64,000 nucleotides of DNA from Mesorhizobium sp. (GTDB lineage Bacteria; Pseudomonadota; Alphaproteobacteria; Rhizobiales; Rhizobiaceae), in assembly GCA_019635735.1 (NCBI GenBank), contig JAHBYX010000001.1:496001-560000 (forward strand), given 5' to 3'. Made by a program: the position numbers and the translations under genes. Shown piece after piece: positions 34,034 through 43,175 of this stretch. The notes below the pieces were generated by a model. It searched no databases. It was not told the DNA's origin and was given only the letters and a program-made list of their open reading frames with translations. The number at the start of each line of letters is the position of its first letter. Positions within the stretch are counted from its first letter, which is position 1.

Positions 34034-35200
34034 ATGACCACCCTTCCCTTTTCCCGCAAGGACATCACGCTCGCCAACTGGCGCGAACCGCCGTTCCACA
34101 TATGGTCCTTCGCCAATGTCAGCGAGTTCGTTCCGACGGCAGTGATCTCCAGCGGGACTGAGGATGGGGGAGACAGTCCAGGCACCGGCCCTCTCGAAGG
34201 AATGATGCTCACCGCCCCGGATGGCACGCGGATCTCCGCCACCGATCATCTGGCCCGATCCCATGGAGACTGCTTTGTTGCGATGCGTGACGACCATATC
34301 CTCGCCGAGTGGAACGCACCGCACGGCTCGACGGTCCGGCCGCACCTCATCTTCTCCATCTCGAAATCGGTGACCGGCATGCTCGCCGGCATCGCTGTCG
34401 GCGAGGGCAAGCTCGATCCGGCGGCGCCTGTGTCGCGTTATGTCGGCGTTCGACCCGGCTCCGCTTACGAGACCGCCACGGTGCGCGACCTGCTCGACAT
34501 GACCGTCAGTCTCGATTTCGTGGAGGACTATCTCGACCACGAAGGCGATTTCGACCGCTACCGGCGCTCGATGCTTTGGAACCCGGAACGACAGGGCACC
34601 ACGCCCGAGACAATGGAACAGGTGCTCGTCTCGCTGCCCCGCTTGCCCGGGCCGCACGGCAAGGTGTTCGCCTACGCTTCCCCCAACACCGACATGCTCG
34701 GCATCGTCATCGAACGCGCGACCGGCATCCGCCTGCATGACTATCTGCGCGAGCGCCTCTGGCATCCGATGGGTGCGCGCGGCCCGGCTTATGTCTCGGT
34801 CGACCGCGTCGGTGCTGCGCGCGCCGCAGGCGGCATGTGCGTGACGGCGCGCGATCTCGCGCGGCTCGGCCAACTCGTGCTCGACGGCGGCCGGCGCGGC
34901 GGGCGCCAGATCATCCCGGCGGACTGGGTCGACGACATGCGCAGGAACGGCGACCGGCAGGCCTGGATCGACGGCAACTTCGCCACGTCCTTCCCGCAGG
35001 GGCGCTATCGCTCGTGCTGGTACCAGATCGGCAGCGAGCGCGATCATTTCGCCGGCGAGGGCATCCACGGCCAGCGGCTCTTGGTGGACCCGGTTTCACG
35101 TGTCGTGATTGTGAAATTCTCGACCGTCCCGCTGCCGAGCGACGAAGCCGCGACGGTGCTCGATTTCGCAATGCTGTCCCAGATCGCCGCCGCCTTGTGA
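34034..35200 (+). CDS. Serine hydrolase, beta-lactamase/transpeptidase-like (class C fold)
   Basis: A 388-residue penicillin-binding-like hydrolase. The nucleophile motif SxxK is SISK (S108, K111) in LIFSISKSVTG, the second motif is the tyrosine of FAYASPNTDMLG, and GIHGQRLLV near the C-terminus stands for the KTG/HxG motif. No signal peptide is visible, so a cytosolic esterase, amidase or lactonase role is more likely than beta-lactam resistance. It sits alone between the two porin genes, with its own gap on each side. Confidence 0.88.
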   Translation: MTTLPFSRKDITLANWREPPFHIWSFANVSEFVPTAVISSGTEDGGDSPGTGPLEGMMLTAPDGTRISATDHLARSHGDCFVAMRDDHILAEWNAPHGSTVRPHLIFSISKSVTGMLAGIAVGEGKLDPAAPVSRYVGVRPGSAYETATVRDLLDMTVSLDFVEDYLDHEGDFDRYRRSMLWNPERQGTTPETMEQVLVSLPRLPGPHGKVFAYASPNTDMLGIVIERATGIRLHDYLRERLWHPMGARGPAYVSVDRVGAARAAGGMCVTARDLARLGQLVLDGGRRGGRQIIPADWVDDMRRNGDRQAWIDGNFATSFPQGRYRSCWYQIGSERDHFAGEGIHGQRLLVDPVSRVVIVKFSTVPLPSDEAATVLDFAMLSQIAAAL

Positions 35201-35219
35201 TCGGCCGCAAGCGATATTA

Positions 35220-35240
35220 ACTTGATTATTATAATCAAGT
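35220..35240. promoter_or_regulatory. AT-rich palindrome upstream of porin 2
   Basis: ACTTGATTA-TTA-TAATCAAGT is a perfect 9-bp inverted repeat in a conspicuously AT-rich stretch, 219 bases before the porin 2 start and just after the hydrolase stop. It may be a regulator site. There is no U-run to make it a standard terminator. Confidence 0.45.
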
Positions 35241-35351
35241 ATATTCAATAGGCACTGCAAGGAGCCACCGTGCGGTGTTGTCGGGGTGCACCGCCTAAAC
35301 GCCTTCCTTTCGGGATGAAGGATCGCCACTTGCGGAACACGTCTCGCTTTT

Positions 35352-35369
35352 GTAACGTTATTACGTTAC
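35352..35369. promoter_or_regulatory. Second palindrome upstream of porin 2
   Basis: GTAACGT-TATT-ACGTTAC, a perfect 7-bp inverted repeat, lies 90 bases before the porin 2 ATG, in promoter position. A related half-site, GTAATAACG, follows at about 35384. It is a candidate operator for a regulator not in this window. Confidence 0.5.
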
Positions 35370-35458
35370 GATTTACGACTTGATGTAATAACGCGGCGGT
35401 GGGGCAGGCTGTGGATGAGTCCCTTCCGACCCGTCGCATTCCAACCCGGGGTAGAAAT

Positions 35459-36619
35459 ATGCAGTTCTTGAAATTCCTGTCGTTCGCCGGCGCGCTGGTA
35501 ACATATGCCGGAGTTGCGTCCGCCGCGGACGCGGTCATGGCGCCTGAGCCGGAGCCGGTCGAATATGTCCGCGTCTGCGACGCTTATGGCGCCGGCTTCT
35601 TCTACATTCCCGGCACCGAGACCTGCCTCCAGATCTCCGGCTATGTCTGGTACCAGGTCGGCGCGACCAGCGACGACGGATTGACCGACACGCCGAACTA
35701 CAATGGATTCGATCCTGATGGCTGGAACAAGGGCGTGCGCGCGCGGGTGAATTTCGACGCCCGCTCGGAGACCGAATGGGGCACCTTGCGCTCCTATATC
35801 CGTTTCCAGGCCGACTGGAACGGCGTCGGCGACGGTGAGGTCACCGCCCACCAGGCCTGGCTGAGCCTCGGCGGCTTCCGGGCCGGCTATTCCGAATCGG
35901 CCTGGTCCGACACCGTCGTCGGCGAAGTCGGCACGTTCGGTTCACATTCCGACAATGCGATGTCCTTCGGCGACCAGCGCCGCGCGATCATGCAGTACAA
36001 TTTCGAGCGCAACGGCTTCTTCGGCGTGCTCTCGCTGGAAGACGACGCTCTCGCCGGCGAAGGCTACGTCCCTGACGTCGTCGCCGTGCTCGGGTATGCA
36101 GCCGGATGGGGCGGCGTCTGGGGCCGCGTTGGCTACACCGAAAGCTTCGACGGTTCGGCCTACGTCCTGCCCGTGCCAATCGGAGCCGGCGTGAACAGCG
36201 GCGGTTTCGCCGGTTCGCTCGGCCTGCAGCTCAACGTGCCGAACATGGAAGGCTCGTCCCTCCGCCTGATCGGCTACTATGCCGATGGCGACCATACCTA
36301 CGGCACCCTGCACGGCCCCGCCGCTGCAGCGTTCGCGACCGTCAACGGTGGCAACGGCAATTCCGAATGGTCGATCCTGGCGTCTTACGGACACCAGTTC
36401 ACGGACACGATCAGCGCATCGATCGGCTATCAGTATTTCAGCGACTTCTACTTTGGCGGCACGGACGTGAAGACCGGCCTCAATGGCCACGCGGCCGAAC
36501 TGTCACTGGTCTGGGTCCCGGTCACCGACTTCGAGGTCCGCTCGGAACTCCAGTACGACAAGATCGAGACGCTGGACGGGACCGTGTCCGGTTACCTGCG
36601 CTTCACGCGCTCGTTCTGA
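35459..36619 (+). CDS. Outer-membrane porin, Porin_2 family (porin 2)
   Basis: A 386-residue paralog of porin 1, starting at 35459. The signal peptide MQFLKFLSFAGALVTYAGVA-SA differs completely from that of porin 1, but the mature start ADAVMAPEPEPVEYVRVCDA is identical. It diverges in loops (for example GDHTYGTLHGPAAAAFATVN) and ends YLRFTRSF. Upstream palindromes absent from porin 1 suggest separate regulation. A terminator follows at 36646. Confidence 0.95.
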   Translation: MQFLKFLSFAGALVTYAGVASAADAVMAPEPEPVEYVRVCDAYGAGFFYIPGTETCLQISGYVWYQVGATSDDGLTDTPNYNGFDPDGWNKGVRARVNFDARSETEWGTLRSYIRFQADWNGVGDGEVTAHQAWLSLGGFRAGYSESAWSDTVVGEVGTFGSHSDNAMSFGDQRRAIMQYNFERNGFFGVLSLEDDALAGEGYVPDVVAVLGYAAGWGGVWGRVGYTESFDGSAYVLPVPIGAGVNSGGFAGSLGLQLNVPNMEGSSLRLIGYYADGDHTYGTLHGPAAAAFATVNGGNGNSEWSILASYGHQFTDTISASIGYQYFSDFYFGGTDVKTGLNGHAAELSLVWVPVTDFEVRSELQYDKIETLDGTVSGYLRFTRSF

Positions 36620-36645
36620 ACGGCTCCATCCGCTCGACGAACCGG

Positions 36646-36676
36646 AAGACCCGGCATGTCCGGGTCTTTCCTTTTT
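36646..36676 (+). terminator. Rho-independent terminator of porin 2
   Basis: AAGACCCGG / CCGGGTCTT form a 9-bp stem around CATGT, followed by TCCTTTTT. Its first eight stem bases match the porin 1 terminator, so the terminator was duplicated with the gene. Confidence 0.88.
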
Positions 36677-36739
36677 GTGGCGATTGTTGCGCGCGCGCGA
36701 ATTCTCTAAGGAAGTCCCGCCCGCAACCGAGCCGCCGTC

Positions 36740-37849
36740 ATGACCCGCCCTCGCCTCACCGCCCTTGCCGCTACCTTGCCCGCAACCGTCCCGTTCGTCG
36801 GGCCAGAGACTCAGGAGCGGCAACGCGGGCGACCGTTCCGGGCCCGTATCGGTGCCAACGAGAACGGCTTCGGTGCATCGCCGCGCGTCGCCGCCGCCAT
36901 GACCGCGGCAGCGCCGGAGATGTGGAAATACTGCGATCCGGAGAATTTCGAGCTTCGCCATCTGGTCGCCGACCATCACGGAGTCGCCCCGGAAAACATC
37001 GCGATCGGCGAAGGCATCGACGGGCTGCTCGGCCTGATTGTGCGGCTCTTCGTCGAACCCGGACAGCCGGTGGTCACCTCGCTCGGTGCCTATCCCACCT
37101 TCAACTACCATGTCGCCGGCTTCGGCGGACGACTCGTCACTGCGCCATATCGCGACGACCGCGAGGACATCGGGGCGCTGCTCGACGCCGTGAAGCGGGA
37201 AAACGCTCCGCTCGTCTATCTCGCCAATCCCGACAATCCGATGGGCACGTGGTGGGAGGGCAACGAACTCCAGCGCTTCATCGAGGCGCTGCCCGAGACG
37301 ACGCTGCTGGTGCTGGACGAGGCCTATACCGAAATGGCGCCAGCCTCGACGCGTCCTGCCCTCGACGTCGCCCGGCCGAACGTGCTGCGCATGCGCACCT
37401 TCTCCAAGGCCTACGGTCTTGCCGGCATGCGTTGCGGCTATGCTATTGGCGAGGCCGAGACAATCCGCGCCTTCGACAAGGTGCGCAACCATTTCGGCAT
37501 GAGCCGGATGACGCAGGTCGCGACCGCCGCCGCGATCGAAGACCAGGACTGGCTCGCGCAGGTGCTCGGCCGCATCGCCGACGGCCGGCGCCGCATCGAA
37601 GCGATCGCCGCCGACAGCGGTCTTGCCGCTCTCCCCTCCGCGACCAACTTCGTCACCATCGACTGCGGCGGAGACGGCGCCTATGCCATGAAGGTCATGC
37701 AGTCGCTCATCGCCCGCGACGTCTTCGTACGCAAGCCGATGGCGCCGGGGCTCGACCGCTGCATCCGCGTCAGCACCGGGCCGGAGCCCGAACTCTCGAT
37801 CTTCGCCGAGGAGCTGCCGGGCGCGCTCGCCGCCGCGCGGGGCAACTGA
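36740..37849 (+). CDS. PLP-dependent aminotransferase, HisC-like (class I/II fold)
   Basis: A 369-residue aminotransferase. The PLP Schiff-base lysine is K223 in TFSKAYGLAGMRCGY, the aspartate that pairs with the pyridine nitrogen is in VLDEAYTEMAP, and the NPDNPMGT loop is at 163-170. RIGANENGFGASPRV near residue 36 is typical of histidinol-phosphate aminotransferase-like proteins. It stands alone rather than in a his operon, so its amino donor and acceptor are uncertain. It is convergent with the reductase at 37854, with only four bases between. Confidence 0.88.
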   Translation: MTRPRLTALAATLPATVPFVGPETQERQRGRPFRARIGANENGFGASPRVAAAMTAAAPEMWKYCDPENFELRHLVADHHGVAPENIAIGEGIDGLLGLIVRLFVEPGQPVVTSLGAYPTFNYHVAGFGGRLVTAPYRDDREDIGALLDAVKRENAPLVYLANPDNPMGTWWEGNELQRFIEALPETTLLVLDEAYTEMAPASTRPALDVARPNVLRMRTFSKAYGLAGMRCGYAIGEAETIRAFDKVRNHFGMSRMTQVATAAAIEDQDWLAQVLGRIADGRRRIEAIAADSGLAALPSATNFVTIDCGGDGAYAMKVMQSLIARDVFVRKPMAPGLDRCIRVSTGPEPELSIFAEELPGALAAARGN

Positions 37850-37853
37850 CCGG

Positions 37854-38867
37854 TCAGGCCGCGACCCTCACCAGGAGCTTGCCGAAGTTCTTCCCCTCCA
37901 GCAGGCCGATGAAGGCGCCGGGAGCGTTTTCCAATCCGTCGACGATGTCTTCGCGGTAGTGCACCCTGCCTTCGGAAATCCAGCCAGCCATGTCGCGGTA
38001 GAACGCCGGACGCTGGTCGAGGAATTCGCGCTGGATGAAGCCGCGGATGGTGAGGCTGCGGGTCAGCACGGCGCGCATCAATGTCGGCAGGCGATCCGTG
38101 CCCGCATGTTCGGTTGCATTGTACTGCGCGATGAGGCCGCAGACCGGAATGCGGGCAAACTCGTTGAGCAGCGGAAAGACCGCGTCCCAGACATGGCCGC
38201 CGACATTCTCGAAATAGACGTCGATGCCGTTCGGGCAGGCGGCCTCCAGTTGTGCGGCAAAGTCGGGCGAGCGGTGGTCCACCGCCGCGTCGAAGCCGAG
38301 CTCGTCGCGCACGAAGGCGCATTTTTCCGGCCCGCCGGCGATGCCGACGGCGCGCGCGCCCTTGATCCGCGCGATCTGGCCGACGACGGACCCGACAGCC
38401 CCGCTTGCCGCCGCCACCACCACCGTCTCGCCTGCCTTCGGCTTGCCGATCGTCAACAGGCCTGAGTAAGCGGTGAAACCCGGCATGCCGAGCACGCCGA
38501 GCGCGGTCGAGACCGGGGCGGCGGATGGATCGAGCTTGCGTAGTCCCGCTCCGTCGGAAACGGCGAAGCTCTGCCATCCGGAATGCGCGAGCACGATGTC
38601 GCCGACGCTGAACCTGGCATTGCGGCTCCCCGCCACCCGCGCGACGGTGCCACCTTCCATCACGGCGTCGATCTCAACCGGCTTGGCGTAGGACTTCGCA
38701 TCGCTCATGCGGCCGCGCATGTAGGGGTCGAGCGAAAGAAAGAGGGTTTCCAGCAGAACCTCGCCGTCACGCAGGGCGGGCACCTCGACCGTCTCGATGC
38801 GGAAGTCCGTCGGACTCGGCCGGCCCTGCGGCCGTGATGCGAGAACGATCCGGGTGTTGGCGGGCAT
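37854..38867 (-). CDS. NADP-dependent medium-chain oxidoreductase (leukotriene B4 12-hydroxydehydrogenase/CurA-like)
   Basis: A 337-residue zinc-independent MDR. The NADPH-binding motif is AASGAVGSVVGQIA (about 157-170), and LDPYMRGRMSDAKSYAKPVE near residue 46 marks the prostaglandin reductase/CurA group. No zinc-ligand cysteine pattern is present. Family members reduce the double bond of alpha,beta-unsaturated carbonyls. GAGGAAACGCC precedes the ATG. It is a monocistronic gene divergent from the NTF2-like gene. Confidence 0.88.
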   Translation of the reverse strand: MPANTRIVLASRPQGRPSPTDFRIETVEVPALRDGEVLLETLFLSLDPYMRGRMSDAKSYAKPVEIDAVMEGGTVARVAGSRNARFSVGDIVLAHSGWQSFAVSDGAGLRKLDPSAAPVSTALGVLGMPGFTAYSGLLTIGKPKAGETVVVAAASGAVGSVVGQIARIKGARAVGIAGGPEKCAFVRDELGFDAAVDHRSPDFAAQLEAACPNGIDVYFENVGGHVWDAVFPLLNEFARIPVCGLIAQYNATEHAGTDRLPTLMRAVLTRSLTIRGFIQREFLDQRPAFYRDMAGWISEGRVHYREDIVDGLENAPGAFIGLLEGKNFGKLLVRVAA

Positions 38868-39049
38868 GGCGTTTCCTCCGTCTGTCGCGGTTCCGGCCCT
38901 CGAGCGGCGCTCCGGGCCTGAGACTACGCTTCACATGCTCCAGCCAGCTCCGAAAGGCCAGTCCGGCCTGCCAGCTTCACATCCTTGCAAGGACTACTTT
39001 AAGGAAGTTCTGTGTTGCGGTGACCACCGCGCCCCTGGGAGACTGTTGA

Positions 39050-39430
39050 ATGTTCGAGAATCCCACCAGTGAGCAGGCCGGCCTCTGGGCCCAGGTCGTC
39101 ACCCTTTGGGACATGGCGGTCCGGCGCGATGTCGAATCCATCGTCAAAGCGCTCCATCCCGACTACAGCGGCTGGGTGACGGGCACCGACCGCCCGCATG
39201 ACGCCCAGGCGGCGATCGCCGCCGTCGGCCCTTCGTCCCCGCAGATACGCCGCTACGATCTGAAGCCGCTGCACGTCGCCATCCTCGATGGCGTGGCCGG
39301 CGTTGCGCACTATGCCTACGAAGCCGAAGTCGATGCGGGCGAAGACCATACCCAGACCGTCGCGGGCAGATGGACCGAAATGTATCTGCGGAAGAACGGT
39401 GCCTGGCAGATGGTGTCGCGGAGGGCCTGA
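39050..39430 (+). CDS. NTF2-like/SnoaL-type small protein
   Basis: A 126-residue protein with the cone-shaped alpha+beta NTF2-like pattern: an N-terminal helix (EQAGLWAQVVTLWDMAVRRD), LHPDYSGWVTG, and the C-terminal strands GRWTEMYLRKNGAWQMVSRRA. Such domains act as ketosteroid isomerase-like enzymes, binding domains or stress proteins. No catalytic residue can be assigned. GGGAGAC precedes the start, and it precedes the TetR gene by 101 bases. Confidence 0.75.
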   Translation: MFENPTSEQAGLWAQVVTLWDMAVRRDVESIVKALHPDYSGWVTGTDRPHDAQAAIAAVGPSSPQIRRYDLKPLHVAILDGVAGVAHYAYEAEVDAGEDHTQTVAGRWTEMYLRKNGAWQMVSRRA

Positions 39431-39490
39431 CGGCCAGCGCTAGTGAGGCGCCGCCCTATCGGTCGACATTATCCAAGCATCTCTTGAATT

Positions 39491-39510
39491 AAATGAACGG
39501 TCGTTTTATT
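39491..39510. promoter_or_regulatory. Candidate TetR operator before tetR-ivd
   Basis: AAATGAACGGTCGTTTTATT contains AACG-GT-CGTT, an inverted half-site pair with AA/TT ends, 22-41 bases before the GTG start of the TetR gene. Position and symmetry fit autoregulation by the TetR protein and control of the downstream dehydrogenase. Confidence 0.5.
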
Positions 39511-39531
39511 CTCTGAGCAGCGGAGGATATT

Positions 39532-40176
39532 GTGGCGCGCACGACCGGATCGGATGGCGAACGGACTGAGGCGGCGATCCGCGAGGCGGCGCTGAAGCTG
39601 ATCGCACGCCACGGCTACGAGGCGATGTCCATGCGCCAGCTCGGGGAGGAAGTGGGCGTGCAGGCGGCCGCCCTCTACCGCTACTTTCCGAACAAGGAAG
39701 AGCTGCTGTTCACCCTCCTGCGCGAGCATATGGAAGGGTTGATCGCGTCCTGGGATGCGGCGCGGCCGGCCGCCCGCGATCCGTTCGGCAGCCTGTCGGC
39801 CTTCGTGCGCAACCACATCGGGTTCCACGTCGCGCGGCGCCATTCCACCCACGTTTCGAACCTCGAACTGCGCAGCCTTTCACCCGCGAATCTCACCGCC
39901 ATCCTCAGGATGCGCAATTCCTACGAGAAAGAGCTGCGCCAGATTCTGCGCGACGGCGCGGAAACCGGCGCCTTCGCCATCGACGATGTCGGGCTGACCG
40001 CGATGGCGATCATCCAGATGATCACCGGCGTCATCGTCTGGTTCCGTCCCGACGAGCGGCTGTCGGTCGAGGAGGTCGCAGAAACCTATCACGCGATGAC
40101 GATGCGGCTGGTCGGCGCGGCGGAGATATCCGCCGGTGCGTCGCCGCCCGCTCGGCGCGCAACCAGCGAAAACTAG
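39532..40176 (+). CDS. TetR/AcrR family transcriptional regulator
   Basis: A 214-residue regulator started by GTG at 39532 with GGAGGA upstream. The TetR HTH is residues about 15-60 (AALKLIARHGYEAMSMRQLG, then VQAAALYRYFPNKEELL). The C-terminal ligand domain has no assigned ligand. It is nine bases upstream of isovaleryl-CoA dehydrogenase, so it likely controls leucine/acyl-CoA catabolism in response to an acyl-CoA, analogous in role to LiuQ or PsrA (inference). Confidence 0.9.
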   Translation: MARTTGSDGERTEAAIREAALKLIARHGYEAMSMRQLGEEVGVQAAALYRYFPNKEELLFTLLREHMEGLIASWDAARPAARDPFGSLSAFVRNHIGFHVARRHSTHVSNLELRSLSPANLTAILRMRNSYEKELRQILRDGAETGAFAIDDVGLTAMAIIQMITGVIVWFRPDERLSVEEVAETYHAMTMRLVGAAEISAGASPPARRATSEN

Positions 40177-40185
40177 GGAGGCACC

Positions 40186-41346
40186 ATGTACAACAACACG
40201 CTCAATTTCGGCCACGGCGACGATATCGACGCGCTGCGGGACATGGTGCGCCGCCTCGCGCAGGAGCGCATCGCCCCGATCGCCGCCGACATCGACCGCT
40301 CCAACGAATTCCCCGCGCATCTGTGGCAGGAACTCGGCGCGCTCGGCCTGCTCGGCATCACCGCGGAGCCCGATTTCGGCGGCTCGGGCATGGGCTATCT
40401 GGCGCAGGTCGTCGCCGTCGAAGAAATTTCCCGTGCCTCCGCCTCCGTCGGCCTGTCGTACGGTGCGCATTCGAACCTGTGCGTCAACCAGATCAGCCGC
40501 TGGGGCACGGCCGACCAGAAAGCCCGCTTCCTGCCCGACCTATGTTCCGGCGAGAAGGTCGGCGCGCTTGCCATGTCCGAATCGGGCTCCGGCTCGGACG
40601 TCGTGTCGATGCGCCTGCGAGCCGAAAAGAAGAACGATCGCTATGTGCTGAACGGCTCGAAGATGTGGATCACCAACGGCCCCGACGCCGGCACGCTGGT
40701 CGTCTACGCCAAGACGGATCCGGAACGGCATTCGCGCGGCATAACGGCCTTCGTGCTCGATACGTCCACTCCCGGTTTCTCGGTCGCCCAGAAGCTCGAC
40801 AAGCTCGGCATGCGCGGTTCCAACACCGGCGAACTGGTTTTCGAGGATGTCGAGGTCCCGTTTGAGAACGTGCTCCATGAGGAAGGTCGCGGCGTCGAGG
40901 TGCTGATGAGCGGCCTCGACTACGAGCGCGTGGTCCTCGCCGCTGGTCCTGTCGGCATCATGGCCGCCTGCATGGACGTGGTGGTTCCCTATGTCCACGA
41001 GCGCAAGCAGTTCGGTCAGCCCATCGGCGAGTTCCAGCTCGTCCAGGGCAAGCTCGCCGACATGTATTCGACGATGAACGCCTGCCGCGCCTACGTCTAT
41101 GCCGTCGCGCAGGCCTGCGACCGCGGCCAGACGACCCGCAAGGACGCCGCCGGCTGCGTGCTCTATGCCGCGGAAAAGGCAACGCTGATGGCGCTCGACG
41201 CGATCCAGCTGCTCGGCGGCAACGGCTATGTCAACGACTATCCGACCGGCCGCCTGCTGCGCGACGCCAAGCTCTACGAGATCGGCGCCGGCACGAGCGA
41301 AATCAGGCGCTGGCTGATCGGACGGGAGATCATGGGGGAAGGATGA
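40186..41346 (+). CDS. ivd: Isovaleryl-CoA dehydrogenase
   Basis: A 386-residue acyl-CoA dehydrogenase. The catalytic glutamate is in the isovaleryl-CoA dehydrogenase position, E247 in [13 protein letters not shown], rather than the C-terminal position of most acyl-CoA dehydrogenases. [27 protein letters not shown] and [20 protein letters not shown] are characteristic. It oxidises isovaleryl-CoA to 3-methylcrotonyl-CoA in leucine breakdown and passes electrons to ETF and ETF-QO (encoded at 60067). The usual next gene, mccB, is displaced 2.2 kb downstream. Confidence 0.93.
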   Translation: MYNNTLNFGHGDDIDALRDMVRRLAQERIAPIAADIDRSNEFPAHLWQELGALGLLGITAEPDFGGSGMGYLAQVVAVEEISRASASVGLSYGAHSNLCVNQISRWGTADQKARFLPDLCSGEKVGALAMSESGSGSDVVSMRLRAEKKNDRYVLNGSKMWITNGPDAGTLVVYAKTDPERHSRGITAFVLDTSTPGFSVAQKLDKLGMRGSNTGELVFEDVEVPFENVLHEEGRGVEVLMSGLDYERVVLAAGPVGIMAACMDVVVPYVHERKQFGQPIGEFQLVQGKLADMYSTMNACRAYVYAVAQACDRGQTTRKDAAGCVLYAAEKATLMALDAIQLLGGNGYVNDYPTGRLLRDAKLYEIGAGTSEIRRWLIGREIMGEG

Positions 41347-41378
41347 CCCGCGCGACGTCGCCGCCGCGCGGAGTATTC

Positions 41379-42515
41379 TTACAGCGCCACTCCCCTCGCC
41401 TGCGCCCAGCGGTCGAGGATCTTCCTCTCGTCTGCCGTCGCCACCCGGTTGGCGAAGCCGCGGATCTGCACCGCGCGGTCGGCCCGGTCGAGCTCGATCG
41501 TCAGCAGCCGCGACACATCCTTGCCGCTGCGCTGCCTGAGCGACCAGATCGAGGCCTGGCCGGCGATGCACTTGCCCGCATAGGACCACACGCAGTGATG
41601 CATTGCACGGCTTTCGGCCACCAGATCCTCGGCGCTGGTCAGCTGCGCGACCACGAACTCCTCGCGCCTGGCCTTCGCCTCCTTGCCCGGCGGCTGCCAG
41701 GTCCAGTCCTGCAGACGCGATCCCGACCACCGCGCCTCGCGTCGCACCTTCTCGTCGGCGAAGCGCCGCTGCATCGCGTCGATCCGGGCGATCGTCGCCA
41801 TGTCGCGATGCCACTCGGCCGACAGGCGCCGGAGCGAGCCAAGCGTGCGCCCCTTCAGGCTGAAGCCGCGGTCGCGCTCGCGCGCGGCGACGATGAAATC
41901 GCAGAGATCGTCGATCTCCTCGACCGTCGCCGGATTGGCGCAGAAGAAGCGCGCTGCCTCGCGCCAGAAGCCGAGTTCGGCCCTGGGCGTGCGCACGATC
42001 TTCGAGCGGGCGATCCGCGACGCGATGGCCGGGTCGGCCTTCGTGGAGCGGGCGATGGCCAGCCAGAATGCCTGCTCGAAGGACAGGTCGCCGGAGGCGT
42101 TGAGGAAGGCGTGCACCTCCTTGCGCGTCATCCACTGCGACGCGCCGGCCTTGTAGAGCGACTCTCCCTTCGCCGCTGCCACATACCAGCGCTTGCGCAG
42201 CATCGCCTCGTCCGCCTCGATCCCGTCGGGCTCGAGCCAGATCCGCTCGAGATGCGCCGGCACGGGATAGCGGGCGTAGAGATGGCGCGCGGCGGCGAGG
42301 CGCAGCCGTCCGGGGTCGCGCGTCTTCAACTTCGGCCGCCATTCGTGCGCGGGCCGCAGAACCGCGTCGAACAGGCCGGCCTTGGCTTCCTTCAGCGCAT
42401 TTTCGAGATCGGGCGCGGGACGCGGAACCGCGAAAACGCGGCGCAGCGTCGCCTCATAGGCTGCGTTACGCTGGCGCTCGGCGTCGCGCCTCTGCTTCAA
42501 CATGGAACGTGCCAT
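41379..42515 (-). CDS. PcfJ-like domain protein
   Basis: A 378-residue protein with the PcfJ-like C-terminal motif: AMHHCVWSYAGKCIAGQASIWSLR around H306, H307 and C308, preceded by QLTSAEDLVAES. PcfJ-like proteins are known from conjugative plasmids and mobile regions, but their biochemical function is not known. The N-terminal 290 residues are charged, helical and unassigned. It is on the opposite strand to the leucine genes between ivd and the VapBC pair, consistent with an inserted block. Confidence 0.75.
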   Translation of the reverse strand: MARSMLKQRRDAERQRNAAYEATLRRVFAVPRPAPDLENALKEAKAGLFDAVLRPAHEWRPKLKTRDPGRLRLAAARHLYARYPVPAHLERIWLEPDGIEADEAMLRKRWYVAAAKGESLYKAGASQWMTRKEVHAFLNASGDLSFEQAFWLAIARSTKADPAIASRIARSKIVRTPRAELGFWREAARFFCANPATVEEIDDLCDFIVAARERDRGFSLKGRTLGSLRRLSAEWHRDMATIARIDAMQRRFADEKVRREARWSGSRLQDWTWQPPGKEAKARREEFVVAQLTSAEDLVAESRAMHHCVWSYAGKCIAGQASIWSLRQRSGKDVSRLLTIELDRADRAVQIRGFANRVATADERKILDRWAQARGVAL

Positions 42516-42740
42516 GGTCGTTCATCCTGGAAAAGGGTCTGTCTGCCGGACGCAATGCGAGCGCCGGCGCGGAACGCGTGGCTCTCGGATTGACGGTCAT
42601 GACAGTCTCCTCTCGGACGAACGGGCGCTTCCGCTGCGGAAACGCGGAGGTGCTGCTAAAGGCCGATCAGGGCGGGATTGTGGCCGGCATAGGCAGGTTG
42701 CCTGCCATGATTGAGGATGGTTGGCATTTTGTACGCGTCT

Positions 42741-42764
42741 TGGCAGTTCACAGAATTTCTGCCA
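42741..42764. promoter_or_regulatory. Candidate VapB operator
   Basis: TGGCAG at 42741-42746 and CTGCCA at 42759-42764 form a perfect 6-bp inverted repeat with a 12-base spacer, 27 bases before the antitoxin start. AbrB-type antitoxins usually bind such sites over their own promoter. Confidence 0.45.
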
Positions 42765-42791
42765 TCCTGTATGCAGGGATAGGAGAGTGCC

Positions 42792-43175
42792 ATGGCCCAA
42801 CCCGGCTTCGCGGAAGACCAAGGCCGTTATGATCATGGCGGCAGCAGCCTCGCTTCGGTCGGCTATGTCCGGCTCAAGATCGACAACGCCGGCCGGATCG
42901 TCATCCCGGCCGAAATGCGCGCGGCCATGCTTGTCGAGCGAGGCGACACCGTCACCGCGCAGGTGGTGGAGGGAGAGTTGAGGATTATCTCCCGTGCCCT
43001 CGTCATGCACCGGATCGCGGAGGAAGCGAGGCGGTTCAAGCACACCCATCCCGATGCAAGGTTCGAGGACGATCTGGCCGAGATAAGGCGCGAAGACGTT
43101 CGGCTCGATGAGGAGCATTGGGCACGTGTCGAGCGGGAGGCCGCGGCGGCGCGAGACGCTGGTTCGCGCGGCTGA
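42792..43175 (+). CDS. vapB: AbrB/MazE/VapB-type antitoxin
   Basis: A 127-residue protein with a swapped-hairpin AbrB domain at residues about 20-65: VRLKIDNAGRIVIPAEMRAA, then RGDTVTAQVVEGELRIIS. The charged C-terminal tail (HARFEDDL to EREAAAARDAG) would be the toxin-binding part. It is longer than typical VapB antitoxins. AGGAGAG precedes the start, and its stop overlaps the toxin start by one base (TGATG). Confidence 0.88.
   Translation: MAQPGFAEDQGRYDHGGSSLASVGYVRLKIDNAGRIVIPAEMRAAMLVERGDTVTAQVVEGELRIISRALVMHRIAEEARRFKHTHPDARFEDDLAEIRREDVRLDEEHWARVEREAAAARDAGSRG

Noticed and set aside
34034..35200. A beta-lactamase conferring resistance
   Set aside because: The fold is shared, but there is no signal peptide and the motifs fit general serine esterase/hydrolase relatives.
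35220..35240. The palindrome as a terminator of the serine hydrolase gene
   Set aside because: The stem is almost wholly A/T and is not followed by a U-run. An operator is more likely.
36106..37959. A 617-codon plus-strand frame across porin 2 and the aminotransferase
   Set aside because: It is Arg-rich, runs through the porin terminator and overlaps two real genes in another frame.
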